From: an uncultured Clostridia bacterium
GTDB taxonomy: Bacteria > Bacillota > Clostridia > TANB77 > CAG-508
Length of the DNA: 31,352 bases
NCBI GenBank assembly: GCA_934183045.1
Contig: CAKPRW010000006.1
Coordinates: 1 to 31,352 of the forward strand
Direction: 5' to 3'
Below the pieces are notes generated by a model, which ran no database searches, had not been told where the DNA came from, and saw only the letters and a list, made by a program, of their open reading frames with translations. Position numbers and translations under genes: made by a program. This document shows, one piece after another, positions 18,768 to 27,478 of the stretch. The first letter of the stretch is position 1. Every line of letters begins with the position of its first letter.

Positions 18768-20486
18768 ATGAGAAAGCCAATTCATAAATTTATGGAGTTT
18801 ACAGATTTAAAAGATATGTTAGAAAAGACAGGAGAAGCTTTTGGCGAAAGACCAGCATACATATTTAAAACAGAGGAACCAGGTAAATTTAAAGAAATTA
18901 CACATAAAGAATTTAGAGATGATATAAAAAGTTTAGGAACAGCATTAATTAATTTAGGATTAAAAGATAAAAGAATTGCTGTTATTTCTGACAACAGATA
19001 TGAATGGGGAGTCGTATATTTAGCAACTGTCACAGGTACAGGAGTAATAGTTCCTTTAGATAAAGCTCTTCCAGATAATGAAATAGAAAATCTAATAGTT
19101 CGTTCAGAAGTTGAAGCTATTTTCTATTCTAATAAATATGACAATATTATGAATAAAATAAGAGAAAAAGGAAACACAAATGTTAAGTTTTTTGTTTCTA
19201 TGGACTTAGATAAAAAAGAAAATGGAGTATATTCACAAAAAGAACTAACAGAAGAAGGAAAGAAATTATTAGAAAATGGAAATAAAGAATTTGTAGATGC
19301 TAAGATAAATAATGAAGAAATGGGAATAATGTTATTTACTTCAGGTACAACAGCTATGTCAAAAGCAGTAATGCTATCACATAAAAACATATGTGCAAAT
19401 TTGATGGACATTGCTTCTGTTATAAAAGTAGATGAAAATGATAGATTCTTATCATTCCTACCATTACATCATACATTTGAGTGTACAGTAGGATTCTTAT
19501 ATCCAGTTTCAAAAGGTGGATCAATTGCATTTTGTGAAGGAATTAGACATATTGCCGATAATATTAAAGAATATCAAATTACAGCAATGATTTCAGTACC
19601 AATTTTATTTGAAGCAATGTACAAGAAAGTAATGAAAGGAATAGAGAAAAAGGGAAAACTTGATACAGTAAAAAAAGGAATAAAAATAAGTCAGTTCTTA
19701 TTAAAATTCAAAATAGATATTAGAAAAAAAATATTTAAGGAAATTCATGATAACCTAGGTGGAAAGATTAGACTATTTGTAGCAGGAGGAGCAGCATTAG
19801 ATCCAGAAACTGAAAAAGGATTTAATGAATTTGGAGTTACCATGTACCAAGGATATGGATTAACAGAAACTTCACCAGTTATTGCTGCTGAAGATGACAA
19901 ATATACTAGACTAGGTTCTATAGGAAAAGCTTTCCCAAGTTTAGATGTAAAAATAGTAGATGCTAACGAAGACGGCATTGGAGAATTAGTAGTAAAAGGT
20001 CCTTCAACGATGATAGGATATTACAATAACGAAGAAGCAACAAAAGAAACTATTGATAAAGAGGGATGGCTACATACAGGAGACTTAGCAAGAATAGATA
20101 AAGATGGATATATATTTATTTCAGGCAGAAAGAAATTTGTTATAGTATTAAAGAATGGTAAAAATATCTATCCAGAAGAATTAGAAACTTTAGTAGACAA
20201 AATAGAAGGAGTATCTGAAAGTTTTGTTTATGGAAAACCAGAAGATGATGGCGATTATAAAATTTGTGCTAAAATAGTATATGATAAAGACTTAGTAAAA
20301 GATATTTATGGAACAACAGATGAAGAAGAATTGAAAGAACTTTTATGGAAGGAAGTTAAAAAAGTAAATAAAACAATGCCAGCATATAAATATATTAGAG
20401 AAATTACTGTTACAGATAAAGAATTAATAAAAACTACAACACAAAAAGTTAAAAGATTTGAAGAAATAAAAACAGTAATCAAATAA
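18768..20486 (+). CDS. Long-chain acyl-CoA synthetase (AMP-binding family)
   Basis: The product is 572 residues. It activates a fatty acid to acyl-AMP and then to acyl-CoA using ATP and CoA. The ATP/AMP motif is LFTSGTTAMSKAVMLSHKNI (about residue 190). The adenine-binding motif YQGYGLTETSP is near residue 363, and GWLHTGDLARIDKDGYIFIS with the following GRKK hinge is near 435-455. A lysine near the end (ELIKTTTQKVKR) fits the adenylation lysine region. The usual first-motif lysine-rich sequence TGxPKG is altered to TTAMSKA, a common variant of the family. It is co-transcribed with the tetR gene, with AGGGAG before ATG 18768. The substrate chain length is not determined by the sequence. Confidence 0.92.
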   Translation: MRKPIHKFMEFTDLKDMLEKTGEAFGERPAYIFKTEEPGKFKEITHKEFRDDIKSLGTALINLGLKDKRIAVISDNRYEWGVVYLATVTGTGVIVPLDKALPDNEIENLIVRSEVEAIFYSNKYDNIMNKIREKGNTNVKFFVSMDLDKKENGVYSQKELTEEGKKLLENGNKEFVDAKINNEEMGIMLFTSGTTAMSKAVMLSHKNICANLMDIASVIKVDENDRFLSFLPLHHTFECTVGFLYPVSKGGSIAFCEGIRHIADNIKEYQITAMISVPILFEAMYKKVMKGIEKKGKLDTVKKGIKISQFLLKFKIDIRKKIFKEIHDNLGGKIRLFVAGGAALDPETEKGFNEFGVTMYQGYGLTETSPVIAAEDDKYTRLGSIGKAFPSLDVKIVDANEDGIGELVVKGPSTMIGYYNNEEATKETIDKEGWLHTGDLARIDKDGYIFISGRKKFVIVLKNGKNIYPEELETLVDKIEGVSESFVYGKPEDDGDYKICAKIVYDKDLVKDIYGTTDEEELKELLWKEVKKVNKTMPAYKYIREITVTDKELIKTTTQKVKRFEEIKTVIK

Positions 20487-20493
20487 TAATAGA

Positions 20494-20537
20494 AAAGTAA
20501 TTAATATAATTTCAAAAATTATTTAATTACTTTTTTA
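20494..20537 (+). terminator. Terminator of the tetR-acyl-CoA ligase operon
   Basis: A 12-bp stem (AAAAGTAATTAA with TTAATTACTTTT) is followed by TTTATT, eight bases after the stop codon. Confidence 0.8.
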
Positions 20538-20564
20538 TTATTAAATTTATTAACCAATAAAACT

Positions 20565-20627
20565 TTTTGTAAACAAGTTATTATTTACTATGACTCGTTT
20601 TGTTGTATTAATAAAATGAGTATGCTA
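20565..20627 (+). promoter_or_regulatory. Conserved upstream block of the first LRR gene
   Basis: TTTTTGTAAACAAGTTATTAT contains the near-palindrome TTGTAAACAA (20568-20577). A TATGCT box lies 54 bases further on (20622). The second LRR gene has TTGTAAACAA (22659) and TATGTT (22714) at almost the same spacing, although the DNA between is largely different. This conservation suggests an operator and a promoter -10; no convincing -35 is seen. Confidence 0.5.
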
Positions 20628-20661
20628 AACTGAATTTGAAAATAAGAAAGGCGGTAAACGA

Positions 20662-22545
20662 ATGAAAAAACAAGATTTAAGAGAAAATAAGGCTATTACT
20701 TTAATAGCACTAGTAATTACAATTATTGTATTGTTGATCTTAGCAGCGGTTACTTTAAATGTAGTTATTGGACAAAATGGTATTTTAAATAAGGCAGATA
20801 AAGCTAAAAAAGCACAAAGTGAATCTGCGATATTAGAAGATACTAACTTAGCTATTTTAGGTGAACAATCAGATTACTATTCAGCAAATAAATCTGATAA
20901 GACATTAAAAGAATTTTTAGAAGAAAAATTTGATGGTAATTATAAAACATCAAGTGAGGCCACATTATCATATAATGGAGAGGATCTTATAAAATATGCT
21001 AGAGAAGATCAAACAACATTAATAAAAGTTGATGATGATTTTAAACTGTCTATTATTCAAGAAATTGAGGATGGAGACAACAAATATTCAGCTAATAAAG
21101 ATGGTACATACACAATAATAGAAATTCCAGAAAAACAAACAGAAATAACAATACCATCTGAAATTAATGGTGTAGAAGTTACAGCAATAGGTGGTAATTT
21201 TGCAAAAGACAGTAGAACTACGTTAACTAAAATAACAATGCCTGACACAATAAAAGTAATTGGTAATAGAGCTTTTTATGGATGTACTAAAGTAACAGAA
21301 ATCCACTTTTCTAATGTTTTAGAAAAAATAGGATCAGAAGCATTTAGAGGATGTGGAAATAGTGCTACTAAATTAGAATTGCCAGAAACATTAATGTATA
21401 TTGGAAAAGATGCATTTGCGTCATATGGCAGTAAAAATACAACAGAAGTGTATCTTGGAAAAAATGTTAATGATATGCAATCAGGAGCATTAGCAATATT
21501 TACTTTACAAAGTATCAGTGTTTCTGAAGAAAATTCTAAATTTAAAGCTGTTGATGGAGTATTATATACAAAAAGCCAAAAAACATTAATACAATATCCT
21601 GCTGCAAAATCAGATAAAACATCTTTTTCCGTTCCTTCAGGAGTAACTACACTAGGTCAATATGCTTTTTATAAAAATAAAAGTATAGTTGATGTTACAT
21701 TACCAGAAACAGTAAATAGAATTGCCAAATATGCATTTGAATCTACAAAACTAACAAATATTAACATTCCATCTGGTGTAAAGAAAATAGAAAAAGGTGT
21801 ATTTGCTAGTACAGGAATAACTCAATTGAATTTAGCAAATATAGAGGAAATAGAGGATGACGCTTTTTCTTCTTCTAATCTTCAATCAATAACAATTCCA
21901 AAAGTTAGAATAATAGGAAAAAATGTTTTTTATGGTACTAAATTTACTACATTGAATATGGCTGAAAGTATGCCTAATGTAACTAAAATAGGAGAATCAG
22001 CATTTGAAAATTCTACACTTAAACAAATAAATATTTCAAATGCAACAATAGAAATAGGGGAAAAAGCTTTCAATAATACATCTATTACAGAAATTGTTCT
22101 GCCTGAAAATATCAAAACAATAGGAAAGTATGCTTTTGAAGGGTGTAGTAACTTAACAAAGGCTACAATAAAAGCAAATATTACAGCAATATCAGAAGGG
22201 ATGTTTAAGGGTTGTAATGTACTTAATAGTGTTGTATTCATTTCAAATATTACTACATTTGAAAAAGAGGCATTTTACAATTGTGAAGCTTTGACATTAA
22301 CATTACCAGATACTCTTACTACAGTTAAAGAAAAATCTGTATATGGACCATCAATAACAAATGTTCCGGATAGCTTGAAAAATATTGAAGATGATTCTTT
22401 TGGAACGAATATACCAGAAGATTTAAAAGCAAAGATTTTAGCTATAAATCCAAATGGAATAGCGGACTATATAAGAGACTCTAATGACGGGGGAGATGTT
22501 AGAGTAAGATTTCCAACAATATCATATTTATATGAAGAACAATAA
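20662..22545 (+). CDS. BspA-like leucine-rich-repeat surface protein with pseudopilin-type N-terminus (copy 1)
   Basis: The product is 627 residues. The N-terminus is positively charged, then AITLIALVITIIVLLILAAV (about residues 11-31): a type IV pilin-like hydrophobic helix preceded by a Lys-Ala junction where prepilin peptidase would cut. The pilin Glu-5 is absent (the position is Ala). A linker (about 40-165) is followed by about fifteen BspA/TpLRR-type repeats (LRR_5; for example ITMPDTIKVIGNRAFYGCTK). A short, acidic C-terminus follows with no anchor motif. These repeats form curved binding surfaces on adhesins and other exported proteins. AAGGCGGT precedes ATG 20662. It is a single-gene unit with its own terminator and is followed by a close paralogue, so a recent duplication is likely. 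Confidence 0.85.
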   Translation: MKKQDLRENKAITLIALVITIIVLLILAAVTLNVVIGQNGILNKADKAKKAQSESAILEDTNLAILGEQSDYYSANKSDKTLKEFLEEKFDGNYKTSSEATLSYNGEDLIKYAREDQTTLIKVDDDFKLSIIQEIEDGDNKYSANKDGTYTIIEIPEKQTEITIPSEINGVEVTAIGGNFAKDSRTTLTKITMPDTIKVIGNRAFYGCTKVTEIHFSNVLEKIGSEAFRGCGNSATKLELPETLMYIGKDAFASYGSKNTTEVYLGKNVNDMQSGALAIFTLQSISVSEENSKFKAVDGVLYTKSQKTLIQYPAAKSDKTSFSVPSGVTTLGQYAFYKNKSIVDVTLPETVNRIAKYAFESTKLTNINIPSGVKKIEKGVFASTGITQLNLANIEEIEDDAFSSSNLQSITIPKVRIIGKNVFYGTKFTTLNMAESMPNVTKIGESAFENSTLKQINISNATIEIGEKAFNNTSITEIVLPENIKTIGKYAFEGCSNLTKATIKANITAISEGMFKGCNVLNSVVFISNITTFEKEAFYNCEALTLTLPDTLTTVKEKSVYGPSITNVPDSLKNIEDDSFGTNIPEDLKAKILAINPNGIADYIRDSNDGGDVRVRFPTISYLYEEQ

Positions 22546-22548
22546 AAT

Positions 22549-22587
22549 AAAAAATTCAACTTGTTTTATATAAGTTGAATTTTTTTA
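22549..22587 (+). terminator. Terminator of LRR gene copy 1
   Basis: The stem AAAATTCAACTT/AAGTTGAATTTT is followed by TTTTT. The same stem and loop recur after copy 2 at 24570-24607, so the duplicated unit includes the terminator. Confidence 0.9.
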
Positions 22588-22655
22588 TGCTTAGAAAAAA
22601 TATTTTATTATAAAATTATAGAATTCTAACTATGAGTGAGAATGGATTTAGAGGA

Positions 22656-22719
22656 TTTTTGTAAACAAATTATTATGTTTTATAATTAATAATAGTTGCA
22701 TGATTAAAATTAGTATGTT
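22656..22719 (+). promoter_or_regulatory. Conserved upstream block of the second LRR gene
   Basis: TTGTAAACAA at 22659-22668 and TATGTT at 22714-22719 match the block before copy 1 in sequence and spacing. It lies 95 bases from the start codon, against 94 for copy 1. Confidence 0.5.
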
Positions 22720-22753
22720 AAACTAACTTTAAAATAAGAGAGGTGGTAAACAA

Positions 22754-24565
22754 ATGAAAAAACGAAATTTAAGAAAAAATAATGGTATTACTTTAATAGC
22801 ACTGGTAATTACAATTATTGTATTGTTGATTTTAGCTGCGATTACTATAAATGCTATTACTGGACAAAATGGTATTTTGAATAAAGCAGATAAAGCCAAA
22901 AAATCACAAAATGAATCTTCTATATTAGAAGATGCCAATTTAGCTGTTTTAGCTGAACAATCAGATTATTATTCATCAGGTAAATCTGACAAATCATTAA
23001 AAGAATTTTTAGAAGAAAAGTTTGACGGGAATTATAAAACATCAAGTGATGCGACATTATCATATAATGGAGAAGATCTTATAAAATATGATAAAGATAA
23101 TACAACAACATTAATAAAAGTTGATGAAGACTTTAAACTTTCTATTACTAAAGAAATTGAAGATGGAGATAATAAATATCTAGTTAACGAAGATGGGACA
23201 TACTCAATAATAGAAGTTCCAGGAAATCAAACAGAAATAACAATACCATCTGAAATTAATGGTGTTGCAGTTACTACAATAGGTGGTAATTTTGCAAAAG
23301 ATAGTAGAGATACATTAACTAAAATAACAATGCCTGACACAATAAAAGTAATTGGTAATAGAGCTTTTTATGGATGTACTAAAGTAACAGAAATTCATTT
23401 TTCTAGTGTTTTAGAAAGAATAGGATCAGAAGCATTTAGAGGGTGTGGGAATAGTGCAACTAGATTAGACTTACCAGAAACATTAATGTATATTGGAAAA
23501 GATGCATTTGCATCATATGGTAGTAAAAATACAACAGAAGTATATCTTGGAAAAAATGTTAATGATATGCAATCAGGAGCATTAGCAATATCTAGCTTAC
23601 AAAGTATTAGCGTTTCAGCAGAAAATTCTAAATTTAAATCTGTTGATGGAGTATTATATACAAGTAGTCAAAAAACATTAATACAATATCCTACTGCTAA
23701 ATCAGATAAAACATCTTTTTCTGTTCCTTCAGGAGTAACTACAATAGGTCAATATGCTTTCTATAATAATAAAAGTATAGTTGATGTTACATTACCAGAA
23801 ACAGTAAATAGAATAGCAAAAGAAGCGTTTTCATCAGATACAAATTTAACAAGTATTAATATTCCATCTGGTGTAAAGAAAATAGAAAAAAGCACATTTG
23901 CTAATACAGGAATAACTCAATTGAATTTAGCAAATGTAGAAGAAATAGAAGATGAAGCTTTTTATTCTTCTAAGGTTCAATCAGTAACAATTTCGAAAGT
24001 GATTAAAATTGGTAAGTCAGCATTTGAAAGTTCAGCACTTACACAAATAGATATTCCAAATACACTTTCAGAAATAGGGGAAAAGGCGTTTCAGAGTACT
24101 AAAATAACAAAAATCGTTCTACCTGAGAATGTTAGATCGATTGGAAATTATGCTTTTAATAATTGTAAAAAGTTAACAGAAGCTACTATAAAAGCAAATA
24201 TTACAGCTATATCAGAAGGAATGTTCAGGGCATGTAGTACACTTGATAGTGTTACATTTGTTTCAAAAATTACGACATTTGAGAAGAAAGCATTTTATAA
24301 ATGCGATTCATTGACATTAACATTGCCAGAAACACTTACTACAGTTAGAGAAAAATCTGTATATGGACCATCAATAACAAATGTTCCAGACAGTTTGAAA
24401 AACATTGAAGATGATTCTTTTGGAACAAATATACCAGAAGACTTAAAAACAAAAATTTTAGCAATAAATCCAAATGCAATATTAGAAAATGACAGAGATG
24501 GTAATGGTGATGATGATGTTGGAGAAAGATTCCCAACAATACCATATCTATATGAAGAACAATAA
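22754..24565 (+). CDS. BspA-like leucine-rich-repeat surface protein with pseudopilin-type N-terminus (copy 2)
   Basis: The product is 603 residues and a clear paralogue of copy 1. The N-terminus (GITLIALVITIIVLLILAAI, preceded by Lys-Arg and Asn-rich residues), the linker, the first six repeats and the last 60 residues before the tail are nearly identical. The middle repeats (about residues 350-480) differ in sequence and one repeat is shorter, and the last 20 residues diverge. Such a pattern, with conserved ends and a changing LRR centre, fits surface proteins whose binding face diversifies. GAGGTGG precedes ATG 22754. As in copy 1, the pilin Glu-5 is replaced by Ala, so the protein may be processed by prepilin peptidase but not be a normal pilus subunit; it might instead simply be membrane anchored. 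Confidence 0.85.
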   Translation: MKKRNLRKNNGITLIALVITIIVLLILAAITINAITGQNGILNKADKAKKSQNESSILEDANLAVLAEQSDYYSSGKSDKSLKEFLEEKFDGNYKTSSDATLSYNGEDLIKYDKDNTTTLIKVDEDFKLSITKEIEDGDNKYLVNEDGTYSIIEVPGNQTEITIPSEINGVAVTTIGGNFAKDSRDTLTKITMPDTIKVIGNRAFYGCTKVTEIHFSSVLERIGSEAFRGCGNSATRLDLPETLMYIGKDAFASYGSKNTTEVYLGKNVNDMQSGALAISSLQSISVSAENSKFKSVDGVLYTSSQKTLIQYPTAKSDKTSFSVPSGVTTIGQYAFYNNKSIVDVTLPETVNRIAKEAFSSDTNLTSINIPSGVKKIEKSTFANTGITQLNLANVEEIEDEAFYSSKVQSVTISKVIKIGKSAFESSALTQIDIPNTLSEIGEKAFQSTKITKIVLPENVRSIGNYAFNNCKKLTEATIKANITAISEGMFRACSTLDSVTFVSKITTFEKKAFYKCDSLTLTLPETLTTVREKSVYGPSITNVPDSLKNIEDDSFGTNIPEDLKTKILAINPNAILENDRDGNGDDDVGERFPTIPYLYEEQ

Positions 24566-24569
24566 AATA

Positions 24570-24607
24570 AAAAAATTCAACTTGTTTTATATAAGTTGAA
24601 TTTTTTT
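24570..24607 (+). terminator. Terminator of LRR gene copy 2
   Basis: AAAAATTCAACTT/AAGTTGAATTTTT with a U-rich tail, equivalent to that of copy 1. Confidence 0.9.
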
Positions 24608-24719
24608 GTATAAATTAATTTAAATTTAATAATTAAGAAGTTGTATTATTTGTGTACATATAGAATTTGATCATAATTCAGATAAAGAAGCAATAATATT
24701 AAAAGCGTAGAAAAAACGC

Positions 24720-24759
24720 TGTAACACAAATGTAACATTTCTGTAATAAAAACTTAACG
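24720..24759 (+). promoter_or_regulatory. Pho-box-like array of 11-bp direct repeats
   Basis: TGTAACA (24720), TGTAACA (24731), TGTAATA (24742) and CTTAACG (24753) recur at exactly 11-base steps, one helical turn, which is the spacing bound by OmpR/PhoB-type response regulators. The array ends 20 bases before the candidate -35. Just upstream is a 5-bp hairpin, AGCGT/ACGCT (24704-24720). Confidence 0.6.
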
Positions 24760-24778
24760 AAAATTTGCAAATCTACTC

Positions 24779-24807
24779 TTGTAGTTTTTTGTAACTTAAT
24801 GTATAAT
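24779..24807 (+). promoter_or_regulatory. Sigma-A-type promoter of the coiled-coil gene
   Basis: TTGTAG (24779-24784) and TATAAT (24802-24807) with 17-base spacing lie 54 bases upstream of the start codon and directly downstream of the repeat array. Confidence 0.6.
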
Positions 24808-24860
24808 TATAGTTGAAATAGTAAAAAGCAATCATGCGTAAGATAAAGGAGGTACATTAC

Positions 24861-25703
24861 ATGTCTAAATCTGGCATAGTAAATGTGAGAATGGTTATCA
24901 CAGAAGAGAAAATATTATCAAATATAGATAAAGTAAAAAAAGCAATAAATCCAAATAGTAAAAAACAAATAGTACAATTAGAAGATGACACATATTTTAA
25001 AGATTTAGTGGAATCAATAAAAACATATTTAATAGAATATCCAAAGAAAAAGAATTTTCCATCAAGCGTATATAAAGCTGCTTATGATTTAGTTGAATTT
25101 GCAACAAACCAATTTGAAGAAAATACAAAAAATATAGAAGAATTAATAAGACAAAGAGAACAAAATATTGCATTAGCGGGAGAATTAAAAGATTTACTTC
25201 AAACAGTAGAAAATAAAGAAAAAGATTGGAAAGATCAAGTTAAAAAAGCTGAATCAAAATTTGCGGAAGATGTTATAGAAACATTAACAATAGTTGGAAA
25301 AGCGAAAGATGATACAGAACAAGATTACCAAGATGCAATAAAATTATTAAATGCAAGAATAAATAACTTAGAATCTAATTTACATATTGAAATAGATATG
25401 GAAAGAATTGAAGATAAATCAAAAGCATTAAGTTATATAGGAATAGAAATTGCTGATGCATTAAAAACAATACCAACACCAATAGAAATCCCAGATGAAT
25501 CTACAGTTGTAGCAGCAGTTGAAGAACCTAAACAAGTGGTAGAAGAACAACAATATATACAAGAAACAACATTTGAATCTAAACCAAGCTTATGGGAAAG
25601 AATTAAAAATAGCAAATTAGTTAGAACAATAAGATATATAACAAAGATAAGAGTTGTATTAGATTACTCAGCACTTCCAGAAGGAAGAGGAGAAAACAAT
25701 TAA
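24861..25703 (+). CDS. Hypothetical helical/coiled-coil protein
   Basis: About 280 residues; I do not recognise the family. The start ATG 24861 has AAAGGAGG seven bases upstream; an ATG at 24834 in the same frame lacks a ribosome binding site. No signal peptide or membrane segment is evident. The N-terminal third is mixed; a long acidic/basic coiled coil (roughly residues 90-190, EELIRQREQNIALAGELKDL and onward) follows. A linker rich in Pro, Val and Glu (about 210-245) leads to a basic C-terminal motif, SKLVRTIRYITKIRVVLDYS, then ALPEGRGENN. The basic segment could lie on a membrane or nucleic acid. It is alone in its unit, with its own Pho-box-like array and promoter. Regulation by a PhoP/PhoB-type regulator is inferred from the spacing only. 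Confidence 0.7.
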   Translation: MSKSGIVNVRMVITEEKILSNIDKVKKAINPNSKKQIVQLEDDTYFKDLVESIKTYLIEYPKKKNFPSSVYKAAYDLVEFATNQFEENTKNIEELIRQREQNIALAGELKDLLQTVENKEKDWKDQVKKAESKFAEDVIETLTIVGKAKDDTEQDYQDAIKLLNARINNLESNLHIEIDMERIEDKSKALSYIGIEIADALKTIPTPIEIPDESTVVAAVEEPKQVVEEQQYIQETTFESKPSLWERIKNSKLVRTIRYITKIRVVLDYSALPEGRGENN

Positions 25704-25711
25704 AAATATTA

Positions 25712-25752
25712 AAACATTTCATAAATGATACCTTTATGAAATGTTTTTTTGT
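25712..25752 (+). terminator. Terminator of the coiled-coil gene
   Basis: A 15-bp perfect stem (AAAACATTTCATAAA/TTTATGAAATGTTTT) with a seven-base loop and a T-tract. Confidence 0.92.
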
Positions 25753-25875
25753 ATATAATTTTTCGGCTATGTCGAGGAATTATTTTTTTATAAAATAATA
25801 ATTTAACCTATACAAATTTATGGTTTTAATCATTAAAATATAAAAAAACAAATAGCAAATTTATCGTGTTTATTC

Positions 25876-25904
25876 TTGATAACTTACAAAAATTAATGTA
25901 TAAT
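25876..25904 (+). promoter_or_regulatory. Sigma-A-type promoter of the signal peptidase operon
   Basis: TTGATA (25876-25881), 17 bases, TATAAT (25899-25904), 35 bases before the TTG start. Confidence 0.75.
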
Positions 25905-25938
25905 AGGAAGGTAATATAAAACAAAGGAAGCGATTAAT

Positions 25939-26571
25939 TTGAAATTAAATATAAAAGAAATATTAGAATGGATATATTGTATATTTATAGCATTAATATT
26001 AGCGGTGCTATTTAGATATTTTATAGGAACTCCAACAATAGTAAAACAAGTTTCTATGTATCCTACACTAGTTCAAGATCAAAGATTATGGCTAAACAGA
26101 TGGGGGAGAACAACCAAAACTTTACCTAAAAGAGGAGAAATTATCACATTTGAAGAACCATTAAAGACAAATTATACATATTCTGAGATTGACGAAGATA
26201 ATCCAGTGGCTTTATATGAAAACAAAACAGGTTTTAGCTGGTTTATAAATAATTTTTTAGAAATTGGAAAAAGAAGTTATATAAAAAGAGTAATTGCACT
26301 TCCAGGTGAACATGTACAAATAAAAGAAGGAGCAGTTTATATAAATGATGAGAAATTAGATGAACCATATTTACAAGATGGAGTAGTAACAGATGTTGTA
26401 GGTGCTGGATATACAGATTTTACTGTTCCAGAAAATTGTGTATTTGCAATGGGAGATAATAGAAATCATAGTACAGATTGTAGAGCATTTGGATGTATAC
26501 CACTAGAGAAAATAGAAAGTACAGTAGCAATTAGAATATGGCCACTAAATAAATGGGGCAAGGTAGAATAA
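25939..26571 (+). CDS. lepB: Signal peptidase I
   Basis: The product is 210 residues. It removes signal peptides from exported proteins at the outer face of the membrane. One N-terminal transmembrane helix (about residues 11-29) is followed by the catalytic Ser39 in KQVSMYPTL. The catalytic Lys116 is in SYIKRVIALPGE, and the conserved box MGDNRNHSTDCRAFG lies near the end. The start is TTG 25939, with AAAGGAAG ten bases upstream; no in-frame ATG lies before the membrane helix. An insertion of about 30 residues between the serine and lysine boxes (ENKTGFSWFINNFLEIGKR) is longer than in short Gram-positive enzymes. It probably heads the holB-ricT-ferredoxin cluster. Likely clients include the giant surface protein, but not the LRR proteins if those use a prepilin peptidase. 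Confidence 0.95.
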   Translation: MKLNIKEILEWIYCIFIALILAVLFRYFIGTPTIVKQVSMYPTLVQDQRLWLNRWGRTTKTLPKRGEIITFEEPLKTNYTYSEIDEDNPVALYENKTGFSWFINNFLEIGKRSYIKRVIALPGEHVQIKEGAVYINDEKLDEPYLQDGVVTDVVGAGYTDFTVPENCVFAMGDNRNHSTDCRAFGCIPLEKIESTVAIRIWPLNKWGKVE

Positions 26572-26587
26572 TTAAGGAGCTTCAATA

Positions 26588-27478
26588 ATGTTTGATAAAA
26601 TTGTTGGAAACCAAAAAATAATAGATACTTTAGAAAAATCAGTAAAACAAGATAAAACGTCTCATAGTTACTTATTTGTGGGAATACCAGGAATAGGAAA
26701 GAGATTAGTTGCTATTGAATTAGCGAAAATGCTATTATGCTTAGATGATAATAAATATTGCAATAAATGTAAATCATGTATAGAATTTGATACTAATAAT
26801 AATCCCGACTATGTATATATAGAACCTGATGGAAATAATATAAAAATTGAGCAAATAAGAAATTTACAAAAAAGTATTCAAGAAAAGCCTATAATATCAA
26901 CAAGAAAAGTTTTTATAATAAATGATGCGGATTTAATGACAAAAGAAGCACAAAATTGTTTATTAAAAACATTAGAAGAACCACCAAAATTTGCAACAAT
27001 AATTTTAGTAGGTTCTAATGAAACAGCATTTTTACCTACCATAAAATCAAGGTGTACTATTTTATATTTTAATAAAATTAATGATCAGCAAATTAAGGAA
27101 TATTTAAAAGAACATTATAATATAGAATCTATAAACCCAAATATGTTAGAAATGTTTCAAGGAAGTATTGGAAAAGCTTTAGTTTTAAAAGATAAACAAG
27201 AAATTTACAAGACACTAGAAAGTATTGTGGAAGATATGAAACAAAGAGATCTTATAGATATAATAAATGATGCTGAGATTTTATATAAATCAAAAGAAGA
27301 AATACAAGATATGTTAGAATATCTAAATATAATTTTATTACGAAAGTCAAAGCAAGCATCTTTATACACAAATTGCATAAAGATTGTGGAAAATACAAAG
27401 AAAAGATTGAAGCAAAATGCAAATTATGATATGACTATAGATGATATGCTATTTAAAATGTGGGAGGAATTGGTTTGA
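26588..27478 (+). CDS. holB: DNA polymerase III subunit delta'
   Basis: The product is 296 residues. Delta' is the clamp-loader subunit that helps load the sliding clamp onto DNA. The start ATG 26588 has AAGGAG upstream. Visible motifs: GIPGIGKR (32-39), a P-loop variant; Cys51, 58, 61 and 64 as the zinc site; and IKSRCTILYF, the SRC motif of clamp loaders. The fold and length match the Gram-positive HolB family. The gene overlaps the next start by four bases (TTGA), which couples its translation to ricT, the same order as in Bacillus subtilis (holB-yaaT). Confidence 0.93.
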   Translation: MFDKIVGNQKIIDTLEKSVKQDKTSHSYLFVGIPGIGKRLVAIELAKMLLCLDDNKYCNKCKSCIEFDTNNNPDYVYIEPDGNNIKIEQIRNLQKSIQEKPIISTRKVFIINDADLMTKEAQNCLLKTLEEPPKFATIILVGSNETAFLPTIKSRCTILYFNKINDQQIKEYLKEHYNIESINPNMLEMFQGSIGKALVLKDKQEIYKTLESIVEDMKQRDLIDIINDAEILYKSKEEIQDMLEYLNIILLRKSKQASLYTNCIKIVENTKKRLKQNANYDMTIDDMLFKMWEELV

